The notes under the pieces were generated by a model that was not told the origin of the DNA, did not search any database, and saw only the letters and a list, made by a program, of their open reading frames with translations. A stretch of DNA of 64,000 nt from Akkermansiaceae bacterium (GTDB lineage Bacteria > Verrucomicrobiota > Verrucomicrobiia > Verrucomicrobiales > DEV007). The translations under genes were made by a program, and so were the position numbers. The stretch lies in NCBI GenBank assembly GCA_024233005.1, contig JACKQE010000001.1:744001-808000 (forward strand), given 5' to 3'. This document shows positions 9,200-20,148 of the stretch, in pieces. Every line of letters starts with the position of its first letter. Position 1 is the first letter of the stretch.

Positions 9200-10240
9200 G
9201 ATGTCCTGAATCCTCCCTCCGACTCCCTTTGCCCGAAATGTGGCGCTCCCATCCCGGAAAACGCCCCCCAGGGTCTCTGTCCGAAATGCGTGCTGCAGGC
9301 CGTCGCCGCCACGGTCTCCCACACTTTCCGGAGCCCCGGGACATCAGTCCCCCTCCCTTTGAGGCGTTGGCTCCGCATTTTCCCGATCTCGAAATTCTCG
9401 AACTGATCGGCGCCGGAGGTATGGGGGCGGTCTACAAGGCGCGCCAGGCGAAGTACGACCGTTTTGTCGCCCTGAAAATCCTCTCATTCGACCTCGCGGC
9501 GGATCCGGCCTTCACCGAACGGTTTGAGCGCGAGGCCCGTGTGCTTGGCCGCCTCAGCCATCCGAATATCGTCACCGAATTCGACAGTGGCACGTCCGGA
9601 CCGTATGCCTACCTCCTCATGGAATTCGTCGACGGGGTCAATTTCCGCCAAGCCATGGGTGCGGGGCGTTTCTCCGCGGAGGAGGCCCTCTCCGTGGTCC
9701 AGGAAATCTGCTCGGCCCTTCAATTCGCCCCTAAGCAGGGCATCCTCCATCGTGACATCAAACCGGAGAACATTCTCATCGACGCCAAGGGAAGGGTCAA
9801 GGTTGCCGACTTTGGCATCGCCAAACTCGTCGGCGAGAAGGTCCATGGCCAAGTCACCCTGACGTTGCAGGGGGCCACTCTTGGCAGCCCGCATTACTTG
9901 GCTCCGGAGCAGATCGAGTCACCGGGCGATGTCGACCAGCGCGCCGACATCTACTCGCTTGGCGTCGTGCTCTATGAACTGGTCACCGGCGAGCTACCCC
10001 TGGGCCGCTTCGCCCCGCCCTCAAAAAGTCGGCGGCGGATGCCCGGATTGATGAGATTGTGAGGCGCACGCTGGAGAAGAAGCGGGAGCTGCGCTTTCAA
10101 TCCGTGGATGAGGTGAAGACGCAGGTGGATGCCGCGAAAGACGCGAAGCCATCTATCGCTCCCGAGGCTGCTGGCGCCCTCACCGTTCCCAGGCGGAAGA
10201 CCGCCCGCTTTGCCACGGCCTCGGCCGTTTGCACGGGCAT
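9200..10240 (+). pseudogene. decayed zinc-ribbon Ser/Thr protein kinase
   Basis: These are the remains of a PVC-type Hanks kinase. The N-terminal zinc ribbon CPKCGAPIPENAPQGLCPKC is readable at about 9226-9290 in frame 2. The kinase domain (LIGAGGMGAVYKARQ, VALKIL, HRDIKPENIL, VADFGIAKL, GSPHYLAPEQ) lies in frame 1 from about 9360 to 10025. The expected continuation KKSAADARIDEIVRRTLEKK then appears in frame 3 from about 10023. At least two single-base shifts are therefore needed to read it through, one near 9300-9340 and one in the A-run around 10023-10028. After about 10200 no kinase partner domain can be followed, and no good start codon precedes the zinc ribbon. Sequencing error could explain one shift but hardly all of the damage. 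Confidence 0.8.
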
Positions 10241-10450
10241 CAGGTTGGTGCTCGGTCCTTTTTTCCCCTGGCGTTTTGGTTTGGGAGCAAGCCAATGTCG
10301 CGCGCGGGTTCAGAGGTGGTTACACCGCCAGGATTTTCCGTCTTTCTCCTGATGCTGTTTCCGCGTTTCCTGTGGCAGGAAACGCGGATTTGTCAGAGCC
10401 ATGTTCGGCACGCTGTTTGCCATGCTCCTGATCCGCAGAGTGGGCAACTG

Positions 10451-10755
10451 GGCGAGAGGTGGACGCTCACCGTGAGGAATCGCGGACTGGTCCGAGTGTC
10501 ATCCGCGTTGCAGGACGCCGGAAAGGCGCCGCAGTTCGACATACTGAAACCCTGGCTTATCGGCGACACCGAGAGCTTCTCCCAAGCCGACGCTGCCGCG
10601 GCCCTTGGCACCACCGCCGGTGCCGTCAAGGATGATGATCCACCGCCTTCGTAAGGAAGTACCTCAACGCCATCCATGCTGAGTTCTCCCAGACCGTGCC
10701 GTCGCCGGAGGATCTCGCGGCCGAGCTGCGGTATCTGATCGAGGTGCTTTCGTGA
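10451..10755 (+). pseudogene. 3' remnant of an ECF-type sigma factor gene
   Basis: Reading across frames recovers a sigma-70 region 4 tail of the class that accompanies PVC Ser/Thr kinases. APQFDILKPWLIGDTESFSQ and AAALGTTAGAVK occur in one frame, MIHRLRK in a second, and YLNAIHAEFSQTVPSPEDLA followed by AELRYLIEVLS and a stop at 10753 in a third. Two frameshifts lie between about 10625 and 10655, and the 5' half of the gene (region 2) is missing. The order kinase then sigma factor is the reverse of the usual arrangement, which suggests rearrangement as well as decay. Confidence 0.72.
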
Positions 10756-11573
10756 AGCGCTGCTCGGCCTTCCATTCGGACCAACGGAGGGTGGGGGGCG
10801 TTGGACTCGCCGGAGCAGGAATCCGGAGCGCAGAGCTGGAGTGAAAGTGTCGGAACGGAGGGATTGAAAATGCGGTCCGGGAAGTCGCTACTTTTGGGGA
10901 ATTGCGGGATGGCGCAGGAATAACCCTTTGCTTCTCAGATAACGGCCTTACCCTGTCTCTGCAATTCGACGTTTGTTACAGGGGGTCCTGTGGGTCCTGG
11001 CGTCTTGACCAGTTTCGTGTCATGAAATCCCTCATTCGTCGTTTTTTGGGCGGCTTCTGCCCCTTGTCAGCTTCTCTTTTGAAGACTCGCAAGGCAGGGG
11101 AAGTCAGGTCCCTCCTTTCTTTCCAAAGGATTGCGGATCTCGAAACGTTTGGGCCGCAGATTCTCATTTCCAGCGGACAGATCGCTGTCTATAGGCCTAA
11201 AGCCAGTGTCCGGACAGAGGTCCTGGAAAGGGATATTCCGGGCTGTCGTGTTCTCTCCAAAGTTGCTCAATGGGCAGCGGGAACTGAAAGGGGAAAGCCA
11301 ACGCGCAGTGAAGCTAGTTGGAGGCAAATAGCCTGACCGCTGGACCGGGACTCAGCGTCCAAGCGGGGGGCTTGGAAAAGGGATTTCCGAGCACTGGTCA
11401 CTTTGCGGTGATGGCAACGGTCATCCTGCCATGTCTTGACACGCCATTTACAACAAACAACCAGACGCTTCCTGCTGATTCGTTGGAGTTGAAGACCAGG
11501 ACCGGTCGAGCCGGAGGAAAGGCGTGCCCCGATCGTGCCCGAAAGCCTCAGCCATTCGGTAGCGTAAACATTT
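10756..11573. other. no recognisable gene
   Basis: This is roughly 820 bases with several short open frames, none with a family-like composition or motif. It may hold further worn remnants of the preceding pseudogenes, and it must contain the promoter of the large glucan synthase gene. I could not place a convincing -35/-10 pair. Confidence 0.5.
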
Positions 11574-11580
11574 GGAAGGA
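11574..11580 (+). promoter_or_regulatory. ribosome-binding site of the glucan synthase gene
   Basis: The purine run GGAAGGA lies 6 bases upstream of the ATG at 11587. It decides the start over an in-frame TTG at 11572, which would overlap this site. Confidence 0.7.
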
Positions 11581-11586
11581 CATACA

Positions 11587-14500
11587 ATGATCGACAGAAC
11601 GAATCAATGGAAGCCATGGAAGCGCCGTCCCATCCGCCCCGAGGCTGGTGAACCGCCGCTGCGGGCCGAGATGTTCAGCAGTGAGCAGCTGCAGCTGCAC
11701 GCTGCCACTCTGGCGGGACAACATTTCATCGATCCAAAGCACGGACCCAACCGTCTGCTGCTTCGACTCGCGGACAACGAACAGGTTCTTCAAGAGGCTT
11801 ACGACTTGTTGTTCGCCTCGGAAGTTGCCGAGAGGCACATCGCCCCTTCGGGTGAATGGCTTTTGGACAATTTCTACCTTATTGAACAGCAGATCCGTGC
11901 GACTCGCCTGCATCTTCCGCGGACCTACAGTCGTGAGCTGCCGCGGTTGCTGGATGGTCCGGCGGCCGGGTTTCCGCGCGTCTACGCCATCGCGCTGGAA
12001 TTGATTTCCCACTCGGACGGGCGCGTCAATGCTGAATCCGTGAGCCAGTTTGTCAGCGCTTACCAGAACGAAACGCCTCTCACCCTCGGGGAACTGTGGG
12101 CGGTGCCCATCATGCTGCGACTTGGCCTGATCGAGAACCTGCGGCGGGTCTCCGAGCACATCACCCGGCGCAGGCGGGACCGGAATCTCGCGGACCTCTG
12201 GGCGGACCGTTTCCTCAAGGCGTCGGAGCATCCGATGACGGTGCTGCGGGTGCTGGCCGATCTGGCCGAGTCCGGCCCTCCCTTCAGCAATCCTTTCGTG
12301 GAAACGTTCTGCTCCCGCCTGCAGGGTCAGAGCCATTCTCTCGCGACTGTTCAAAGCTGGGTCCAACACCGGCTCGCCGATGAGCATCTCACGCGGGAAC
12401 AGTTGCAGCGGGGAGCCAATCAAACCCAGGCTGCCGATCAGGTCTCCATCGGAAACAGCATCGGCAGTCTGCGTCACCTGAACACGATGGATTGGCGCCG
12501 TTTCGTGGAAACCATGAGCGTCGTGGAAGCGACCCTGCGCCGTGATCCCACCGGGGTTTATGGGTCCATGGACTTCGTGACCCGGGACCGCTACCGGCAC
12601 TGTGTCGAGACTCTTTCCCGACAGTCCGGAGTGGACGAGGTTTCCGTTGCAGGAGAAGCGGTCCGCCTCGCCTCAGCGGCGGCTCACGGTGGTAGTGACA
12701 CCGCCCGGACGACCCATGTGGGATACTACCTCATCGACAAAGGCCAACCCGAGCTCGAGCGGGTCGTGCGCGTTCGCTTTTCCCTCCGTCGTTTCCTCAT
12801 TCGGAAGGTGAAGGGTCTGCCGGTGGTTTGTTATGTCGGATCCCTGCTGTTGGTCACGGCAGCCATGACCCTGCTGTTCTTGACGGGGAGTCACCTGTTC
12901 GACTGGCATGACTGGAGAATCTGGCTTCTCCTGATTCCGGGTATCGTCAGCATCTCTCAGATGGCGGTCACTTTGGTGAATCTGATGACGAATCTGCTCG
13001 TTAAAACCAGTCCGCTGCCCCGCCTTGATTTCACAAAAGGGATTCCCCCGGCAAGCCGCACCATGGCAGTCGTCCCCACGCTTTTGTCCAGCCCTCGGGA
13101 TATCGCCGATTTGCTGGAAGGCATGGAACTCCGCTATGTCGGGAACCAGGATCCCAATCTGACGTTTGCCCTGCTCACTGACTTTCGTGACGCGAGCGAG
13201 GAAGAGCAACCCGAAGACGCGGAGCTGGTGCGGCTAGTTCGCGAAGGCATCAAATCCTTGAATGACCGCTACTGCCCCGAAGGCCCCCTCATCTTCCATC
13301 TATTTCATCGACCGCGCGTCTGGAACCGGCATGAGCGCCTCTGGATGGGCTACGAACGCAAACGGGGAAAGCTGGAACAGTTCAACGAGCTGCTCCGCGG
13401 GCAATCACGGGAAGCGTTTTCCGAGATCATCAGCGATTTTGCCCTCCTCCCCACGATCCGCTGCGTCCTCACACTAGATACCGACACGGCCCTGCCGCGC
13501 GATGCCGCGCGCAAGCTCATCGGCACCATGTCTCATCCCTTGAACCGCGCCCGGTTCGACCCGAAGACAGGCCGTGTCATCGAGGGTTACGCCATTCTGC
13601 AGCCGCGCACTCCCATCAGTCTTGTCGCGGCGAACCGGTCGCGGTTTGCCCAGCTCAGTTGCGGGGAGGCGGGCATCGATCCCTACACTCGCGAGGTTTC
13701 CGACGTCTATCAGGATCTTTTCGCCGAGGGCACCTATGTCGGGAAAGGGATCTACGACGTGGATGCTTTTCGTCAGGCGACGGCCGGCCGGTTTCCGGAA
13801 AACCTCATTCTCAGCCACGATCTCGTGGAGAGTAATTACGCCCGTTCCGCGCTTGTCTCCGACGTGGAATTGCATGAGGATCATCCCGCCAGTTTTCCTG
13901 CCGAGATGAGCCGCCGCCATCGCTGGATCCGGGGCGACTGGCAGATTGCGGGCTGGCTTCTGCCCCGCGTCCTCGGGCCGGCGAACAAGCGCCTTCCCAA
14001 TACCTTGACCGCACTCGGGTGGTGGAAGATTTTTGACAATCTCCGCCGCAGCCTCGTGCCGCCCGCGCTGCTACTGCTGCTGCTTGCCGGCTGGTTTTTG
14101 GTGCCGGATCCCACCGGCTTCTGGACGGCCTTCGTGCTCTTCCTGCTCCTGCTGCCGGTCCTGCTTTCCAGTTTGGTCGAACTGGTGAAAAAGTCCCGTG
14201 ACCGAAGTTGGTTCATCCATTGCGAAACCGCATTGAAGAGCCTCGGGCGGCAACTGGCCGAAGCGGCGCTCACTCTTTCCTCCCTGCCCTACCGTACTGC
14301 GATTCATCTCGATGCGATTTTCGTTTCCGCCGGACGGATGCTCTTCACCCGGCGCGGGCTTCTCCTTTGGCATACGCCGCGTTATACCAAGCGCAATCAG
14401 TGCCGCACGTTGGCTGACTTCTTTCGGGAAATGTGGATCTCTCCCGTCGTCGCGGGTCTCGCCATAGCCGGTCTCGCGGTGGCTCATCCTGTGGAATGTC

Positions 14501-17500
14501 TCGTCAGTGGACCGGTCCTGCTTTCATGGCTCTTTTTTCCAGTGATCGCATGGTGGATCAGCCGTCCTATCACAGCCGAAAAGCCGGATTTGACCGCTTC
14601 CCAAAAGTCATTCTTACGCAGTCTCGCCAGACAAACCTGGCGCTACTTTGAAGTCTTTGCCAATGCGGAGGAGAACTGGCTCGCCCCGGACAATTTCCAG
14701 GAAGTGCCGGAACCGGTCGTGGCCACCCGCACCTCTCCCACGAACATCGGAATGGGGCTGCTCGCGGATCTTGCGGCGCACGATTTTGGCTACATCTCTG
14801 CCGGCAAATTGGTCGACCTCGCGTCGAAGACCCTCACCACCATGGAGAGGCTCGAGCGTTACCGGGGACACTTCCTCAACTGGTACGACACCCGTTCCCT
14901 CCAACCGCTGCTGCCACTCTATGTCTCCAGTGTTGATAGTGGCAATCTTGTGGGGTCACTCCTCACGATGCGGGCGGGTTTGCTGGAATTGAAAGAGCAG
15001 ACCATCCTTCCTTCGGCTTTGTTTGAGGGGTTGCGGGATACCCTGGCCATGCTCACCCCTGCGGCAGGGGAACTTCCACGAAGCAGGCTTCAGTCACCGC
15101 TTCCCTCCGGGATCCCCAATGCGTTGCAATGGCTCCGGGATTTCTGCAGCGAGGTCGATGCCTTGCCCCTCGATGGCGATCCGGAGCAGCAGTGGTGGAC
15201 GCAGGCCCTGCTGCGCCAGGGTCAGGACGCTCTGGGTGACCTGGAGTTTCTCACGCGGGACCACCCGTCCTTGGACCGTGTGCCGACGCTACAGGAATTG
15301 GCCGATGCCAGCCACGGGGCAGAGCGGGCCCTGCAGCGGATCCGGCAGATTGATGATCTCGCCCAACGCTGCACAGAGTTGGCGCTCATGGACTTCTCTT
15401 TTCTCCATGATCCCGCCTGCGATCTCCTGACCATTGGCTACAATATCAGCGACCGCCGCCTTGATCCGTCCTACTACGATTTGCTTGCCTCGGAGGCGCG
15501 GATGGCCAGCTACATCCTCGTCGCCCAGGGGCATGTGAATCAGGATCACTGGTTTGCCCTGGGTCGTCAGCTAACCACTCAGGAAGGCGCGGTGGCCCTG
15601 CTCTCCTGGAGTGGTTCCATGTTCGAGTATCTCATGCCGCGACTGCTCATGCCTACTTATGAGCACACGCTTCTCGACGAAACCTACCGGGCCGTCGTGG
15701 CCCGCCAGATCGAATACGGGAAGCACCGCGGCGTCCCGTGGGGAATCTCCGAGTCGTGTTACAATCTGACCGATGCCCAGGGCACCTACCAATACAGTGC
15801 CTTCGGTGTTCCCGGACTCGGATTGAAACGCGGTTTGGCCGACGATCTCGTCATTGCCCCCTATGCGTCTGCACTCGCCCTGATGGTGCTCCCCAAGGAA
15901 GCCTGTCGCAATCTGGAGCGACTGGCCGCCGATGGCTTCCAGGGGACCTACGGTCTGTATGAAGCGATTGATTTCACCCCCTCCCGCGTCCCCCGCTTTA
16001 AAGCCGGGTTCCCGCTGCGCAGTTACATGGCGCATCATCAGGGGATGAGCCTGCTGTCGCTCCTCTCGGTGTTGATGGACCAGCCCATGCAACGCCGCTT
16101 CCTCGCCGACCCCTATTTGAAAGCGTCGGAGTTGCTCCTCTGTGAACGCATTCCCAAAGGGACTTCGCCCTTGCAACCGCACGCGGCGGAGGTCAACGCC
16201 GCCCGCCTACCGCCAGTGAAGGAAGCCTGCACGATGCGGGTTTTTTCCACCCCCCACACCGCCGTGCCCGAAGTGCATTTGCTCTCGAATGGTCGGCTGC
16301 ACATCATGGCCACCAATGCCGGGGGCGGCAACATCCGCTGGAACAACCTCGCCGTTACGCGGTGGCGGGAGGATGCCACAAGCGACGGATGGGGCCTGTT
16401 CTGTTACCTACGGGACACCGGCACGGGCTCTCTCTGGTCAGCGGCCTATCAACCGGCCTGCCGATGGTCTGATCACTACGAAGCGATCTTTGTCGAGGGA
16501 CGGGCCGAATACCGGCGTCGTGATGAGGAGATCGATTCCCACATGGAGATCGCGGTCTCACCGGAGGATGACGTTGAGGTGCGTCGCATCACCCTGACCA
16601 ACCTTTCCACCCGTCGGCGCAGCATTGAGCTGACGAGTTATGCCGAGGTGGTCCTCGCCTCGCATCATTCGGACCTCGCACACCCTGCCTTCAGCAATCT
16701 TTTCGTGCAGACTGAGATCCTGGGGGATTCTCAGGCCATTCTCTGCACCCGGCGGGCCCGGGCTCCGGGAGAAAATCCTCCCTGGATGTTCCATCTCATG
16801 ACGACCCAAGGCACTCCGGGCGCCGAAGTCTCGTATGAAACAAACCGGGCCACCTTCATCGGTCGTGCCCGGTCTGCGGCCAATCCGGCCGCCTTTGATC
16901 GGCCCGGCCCGCTTTCCAATACGGAAGGTTCTGTGCTTGATCCCATCGTTTCGATTCGTCAAAGCGTCCTCATGGACGCTGACACGTCCGCGAACTGGCA
17001 CCTCGTCTCCGGCGTCGCGGAGTCGCGCGAAGCGGCGCTGGTGTTGATTGGACGTTATTGCGATCCGAACTTTGCGGCACGCGCTTTTGAGATGGCCTGG
17101 TCCCACAGCCAGCTCGAGCTCCATCAGATGCACGCCACGGAGGCCGAAGCTCAGCTCTACGCGCGCCTCGCCAGTTCCATGGTTTACGCCAATCCGCTCC
17201 ATCGGGCGGCCGCCGCAATTCTCACCCGCAACCGGCGTGGCCAGGCCGGCCTTTGGGCCTTCGGCATTTCAGGCGATCTGCCCATCCTCCTCATGCGCAT
17301 TGCCGATGTGCACCGGATCAACCTCGTCAAACATGTCCTCCAGGCGCACGCCTACTGGCGAGGCAAAGGATTGGAGGTGGATCTCGTCATCCTCAATGAA
17401 GATTTTTCCGGCTACCGGCAAGTGCTTCAGGATCGCATCCTCAACTTGATCGCGTCGGGAACAGAAGCGCACCGGGTCGACAAACCGGGCGGCATCTTTC

Positions 17501-20097
17501 TCCGGCGCAGCGAAGACCTGACCGAAGAAGACCGCATCCTTCTGCAATCAGTCGCCCGCGTCATTCTCACCGATAGCGCCGAGACTCTTACCCAGCAGGT
17601 CACGCGGCGGTCACCACCTGACCGTAAGGTACCTCGGCTCACGGTCACCAGAACACCCGCCACAGGAGGGACTACCGAGCCGGTCCCGTACCGCGATCTA
17701 TTGTTCTTCAACGGAATCGGCGGCTTCACGCAGGACGGACGGGAGTATGTGGTGCAGATCCAGCCAGGAAAAGCCACCCCCGCTCCGTGGTCCAACGTTC
17801 TCGCCAATGACCGGATGGGATCCGTTGTCTCGGAAAGTGGTGCCGCCTATACCTGGGTGGACAACGCCCATGAATTCCGGCTCACTCCCTGGAATAACGA
17901 TCCGATCAGTGACCCCAGCGGCGAAGCCTTTTACCTTCGTGACGAGGAAACCGGTCAATTCTGGTCGCCAGCACCTCTGCCTGCTCCCGGCAACGGGACT
18001 TACACCTGCCGGCATGGATTCGGCTACAGTGTGTTTGAATACACCCAGAGCGGCATCAACACGGAGGTGTGGACCTATGTTGCCGTGGATTCTCCGGTGA
18101 AGTTTGTGGTGGTGAGAGTGCGCAACCATTCCGGCCGGGCAAGACGCCTTTCGGTGACCGGCTATTGGGAATGGGTACTCGGTCAATGGCGGCACTCCAA
18201 CCTGATGCACATCGTCACCGAAGTCGATCCCGCTTCGGGCACCCTCTATGCCCGCAATGACTACAACCGCGAATTCGCCGGGAAGACCGTTTTTGTGAAT
18301 GTCAACGAAGCGGCGCGGACCGTCACCGGGAACCGCACGGAATTCCTCGGCCGCAACGGAACCACGGCCCGTCCCGCCGCCATGTGGAAGGATCACCTCT
18401 CCGGGAGAACGGGAGCCAGCCTCGATCCCTGCGCGGCCCTCCAGGCTCCCTTCGACCTTGCCAAGGGGCAGGAGCGCGAACTCGTTTTCCTTCTCGGAGC
18501 GGGCAATGATGCCGAGGAAGCCCACCAACTCGTCCGTCGCTTCAGTGGATCGGCTGGCGCAAAACTCGCCCTTGAAAGTGTTTGGGAATTCTGGAAGCAG
18601 ACCCTCGGCACGGTCCACGCCGAGACGCCGGATCCCGCGTTGAATATTCTCGTGAATGGCTGGCTCGAATACCAGACCCTCGCTTGCCGCTATTGGGCCC
18701 GCAGCGGCTATTACCAGTCCGGAGGTGCCTACGGCTTCCGCGATCAACTCCAGGACACGACCGCTCTGCTCAACGCCGCGCCCTGGACCGCCCGGGAACA
18801 TCTCCTGCGCGCGGCAGCCCGTCAGTTCATCGAGGGGGACGTGCAACACTGGTGGCATCCGCACACGGGCCGCGGTGTCCGCACGCACTTCTCGGACGAC
18901 TTCCTCTGGCTCCCCTACTGCGCCTGCCGTTATGTGAAAGCCACCGGCGACACCGGGGTGCTCGACGTGCAGGTGCCGTTTCTGGAAGGGCGCGCGGTCA
19001 ATGCCGACGAGGAATCCTATTACGATCTTCCCCGGCACTCCGATGAGGAGGGCACCCTCTATGAGCACTGCGTCCGGGCCATCACGCGTGGCCTTCGCTT
19101 CGGCAGCAACGGGCTGCCGTTGATCGGTTGTGGCGACTGGAATGACGGGATGAATCTCGTCGGAGCCAAAGGAAAAGGGGAAAGTGTCTGGCTGGCCTTC
19201 TTCCTTTATGATGTTCTGCGGCGTTTCTCGGGACTGGCGCGGAGTCGCAACGATGTGGCCTTTGCCGACAGGTGCACGCAGGAGGCCGAGCAGTTGCAAC
19301 TCCAAATTGAAGCAAACGGATGGGATGGCGGCTGGTATCGGCGCGCCTACTTCGATGACGGGACACCGCTTGGATCGGCCACCAACGAGGAATGCCAAAT
19401 TGATTCCATTGCCCAGAGTTGGGCCGTCCTCTCGGGCGCGGGGAACCCCGAAAGGGCCCGCCTCGCGATGGAGCGTGTCGATCAGCGGCTCGTCCGCCGG
19501 GATGCACAACTGATCCTGCTGTTCGATCCTCCCTTCGACAAGTCCGCGCTCGAACCCGGTTACATCAAGGGCTACATCCCCGGGGTCCGTGAGAATGGGG
19601 GGCAATACACCCACGCCGCTATCTGGGCCGCCATGGCGTTCGCGGAGATGGGGGAGACTGAGAAAGCCTTCGAACTCTTCTCCATGCTCAATCCGATCCG
19701 TCACGCGACCAACCCCGAGGGCGTCAGCCGTTACAAGATCGAACCCTACGTCGCCGCCGCTGACGTCTACTCCGTGGCACCAAACATCGGACGCGGGGGC
19801 TGGAGTTGGTACACCGGATCATCGGGCTGGATGTATCGGCTCATCGTCGAGACCTTCTTCGGATTGCATCTCGAAATGGATCAACTGCATTTGAATCCTC
19901 ACCTGCCGGAGGCGTGGGAGTCATTCAAAATTCACTACCGCTACCGCGACACCTTTTATCACTTTACCATCACCCGTTCTGTCGCGGAAGCGGGCGGTCG
20001 CAATCGGCTCGTGCTGGATGGGAATGTTCTCTCCGATAACGTTATTCCTCTCGTCGATGACGGGCGCGAGCATGTGGTTGAAATGAGCCTTCTCTAA
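11587..20097 (+). CDS. ndvB: cyclic beta-1,2-glucan synthase (NdvB/ChvB type)
   Basis: This 2836-aa membrane enzyme initiates, elongates, trims and cyclises beta-1,2-glucan from UDP-glucose. It is a full-length member: NdvB homologues are about 2800 aa. A first membrane pair lies near residues 410-470. The GT84 domain has the acidic LDTDTALP motif at about 629 and RRHRWIRGDWQ near 780. More helices follow at about 820-870 and 950-1000. A glycoamylase-like cyclisation domain (YNISDRRLDPSYYDLLASEA, about 1285) comes next, and the C-terminal GH94 phosphorylase domain has GAYGFRDQLQD and the catalytic GDWNDGMN at about 2515. There is no frameshift in 8.5 kb. No transporter (NdvA) gene is adjacent. 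Confidence 0.93.
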   Translation: MIDRTNQWKPWKRRPIRPEAGEPPLRAEMFSSEQLQLHAATLAGQHFIDPKHGPNRLLLRLADNEQVLQEAYDLLFASEVAERHIAPSGEWLLDNFYLIEQQIRATRLHLPRTYSRELPRLLDGPAAGFPRVYAIALELISHSDGRVNAESVSQFVSAYQNETPLTLGELWAVPIMLRLGLIENLRRVSEHITRRRRDRNLADLWADRFLKASEHPMTVLRVLADLAESGPPFSNPFVETFCSRLQGQSHSLATVQSWVQHRLADEHLTREQLQRGANQTQAADQVSIGNSIGSLRHLNTMDWRRFVETMSVVEATLRRDPTGVYGSMDFVTRDRYRHCVETLSRQSGVDEVSVAGEAVRLASAAAHGGSDTARTTHVGYYLIDKGQPELERVVRVRFSLRRFLIRKVKGLPVVCYVGSLLLVTAAMTLLFLTGSHLFDWHDWRIWLLLIPGIVSISQMAVTLVNLMTNLLVKTSPLPRLDFTKGIPPASRTMAVVPTLLSSPRDIADLLEGMELRYVGNQDPNLTFALLTDFRDASEEEQPEDAELVRLVREGIKSLNDRYCPEGPLIFHLFHRPRVWNRHERLWMGYERKRGKLEQFNELLRGQSREAFSEIISDFALLPTIRCVLTLDTDTALPRDAARKLIGTMSHPLNRARFDPKTGRVIEGYAILQPRTPISLVAANRSRFAQLSCGEAGIDPYTREVSDVYQDLFAEGTYVGKGIYDVDAFRQATAGRFPENLILSHDLVESNYARSALVSDVELHEDHPASFPAEMSRRHRWIRGDWQIAGWLLPRVLGPANKRLPNTLTALGWWKIFDNLRRSLVPPALLLLLLAGWFLVPDPTGFWTAFVLFLLLLPVLLSSLVELVKKSRDRSWFIHCETALKSLGRQLAEAALTLSSLPYRTAIHLDAIFVSAGRMLFTRRGLLLWHTPRYTKRNQCRTLADFFREMWISPVVAGLAIAGLAVAHPVECLVSGPVLLSWLFFPVIAWWISRPITAEKPDLTASQKSFLRSLARQTWRYFEVFANAEENWLAPDNFQEVPEPVVATRTSPTNIGMGLLADLAAHDFGYISAGKLVDLASKTLTTMERLERYRGHFLNWYDTRSLQPLLPLYVSSVDSGNLVGSLLTMRAGLLELKEQTILPSALFEGLRDTLAMLTPAAGELPRSRLQSPLPSGIPNALQWLRDFCSEVDALPLDGDPEQQWWTQALLRQGQDALGDLEFLTRDHPSLDRVPTLQELADASHGAERALQRIRQIDDLAQRCTELALMDFSFLHDPACDLLTIGYNISDRRLDPSYYDLLASEARMASYILVAQGHVNQDHWFALGRQLTTQEGAVALLSWSGSMFEYLMPRLLMPTYEHTLLDETYRAVVARQIEYGKHRGVPWGISESCYNLTDAQGTYQYSAFGVPGLGLKRGLADDLVIAPYASALALMVLPKEACRNLERLAADGFQGTYGLYEAIDFTPSRVPRFKAGFPLRSYMAHHQGMSLLSLLSVLMDQPMQRRFLADPYLKASELLLCERIPKGTSPLQPHAAEVNAARLPPVKEACTMRVFSTPHTAVPEVHLLSNGRLHIMATNAGGGNIRWNNLAVTRWREDATSDGWGLFCYLRDTGTGSLWSAAYQPACRWSDHYEAIFVEGRAEYRRRDEEIDSHMEIAVSPEDDVEVRRITLTNLSTRRRSIELTSYAEVVLASHHSDLAHPAFSNLFVQTEILGDSQAILCTRRARAPGENPPWMFHLMTTQGTPGAEVSYETNRATFIGRARSAANPAAFDRPGPLSNTEGSVLDPIVSIRQSVLMDADTSANWHLVSGVAESREAALVLIGRYCDPNFAARAFEMAWSHSQLELHQMHATEAEAQLYARLASSMVYANPLHRAAAAILTRNRRGQAGLWAFGISGDLPILLMRIADVHRINLVKHVLQAHAYWRGKGLEVDLVILNEDFSGYRQVLQDRILNLIASGTEAHRVDKPGGIFLRRSEDLTEEDRILLQSVARVILTDSAETLTQQVTRRSPPDRKVPRLTVTRTPATGGTTEPVPYRDLLFFNGIGGFTQDGREYVVQIQPGKATPAPWSNVLANDRMGSVVSESGAAYTWVDNAHEFRLTPWNNDPISDPSGEAFYLRDEETGQFWSPAPLPAPGNGTYTCRHGFGYSVFEYTQSGINTEVWTYVAVDSPVKFVVVRVRNHSGRARRLSVTGYWEWVLGQWRHSNLMHIVTEVDPASGTLYARNDYNREFAGKTVFVNVNEAARTVTGNRTEFLGRNGTTARPAAMWKDHLSGRTGASLDPCAALQAPFDLAKGQERELVFLLGAGNDAEEAHQLVRRFSGSAGAKLALESVWEFWKQTLGTVHAETPDPALNILVNGWLEYQTLACRYWARSGYYQSGGAYGFRDQLQDTTALLNAAPWTAREHLLRAAARQFIEGDVQHWWHPHTGRGVRTHFSDDFLWLPYCACRYVKATGDTGVLDVQVPFLEGRAVNADEESYYDLPRHSDEEGTLYEHCVRAITRGLRFGSNGLPLIGCGDWNDGMNLVGAKGKGESVWLAFFLYDVLRRFSGLARSRNDVAFADRCTQEAEQLQLQIEANGWDGGWYRRAYFDDGTPLGSATNEECQIDSIAQSWAVLSGAGNPERARLAMERVDQRLVRRDAQLILLFDPPFDKSALEPGYIKGYIPGVRENGGQYTHAAIWAAMAFAEMGETEKAFELFSMLNPIRHATNPEGVSRYKIEPYVAAADVYSVAPNIGRGGWSWYTGSSGWMYRLIVETFFGLHLEMDQLHLNPHLPEAWESFKIHYRYRDTFYHFTITRSVAEAGGRNRLVLDGNVLSDNVIPLVDDGREHVVEMSLL

Positions 20098-20148
20098 GGT
20101 ACCGGGATACTTTCGCGCTGGCGGCAGCAGGGAATCCCACCGGGAGGA

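Noticed and set aside
10902..11336. 144-codon plus-strand frame before the glucan synthase
   Set aside because: No domain, odd composition and no ribosome-binding site; treated as chance.
17698..19704. 668-codon minus-strand frame inside the glucan synthase gene
   Set aside because: No motif, and it lies opposite the conserved GH94 domain; a GC-driven shadow.
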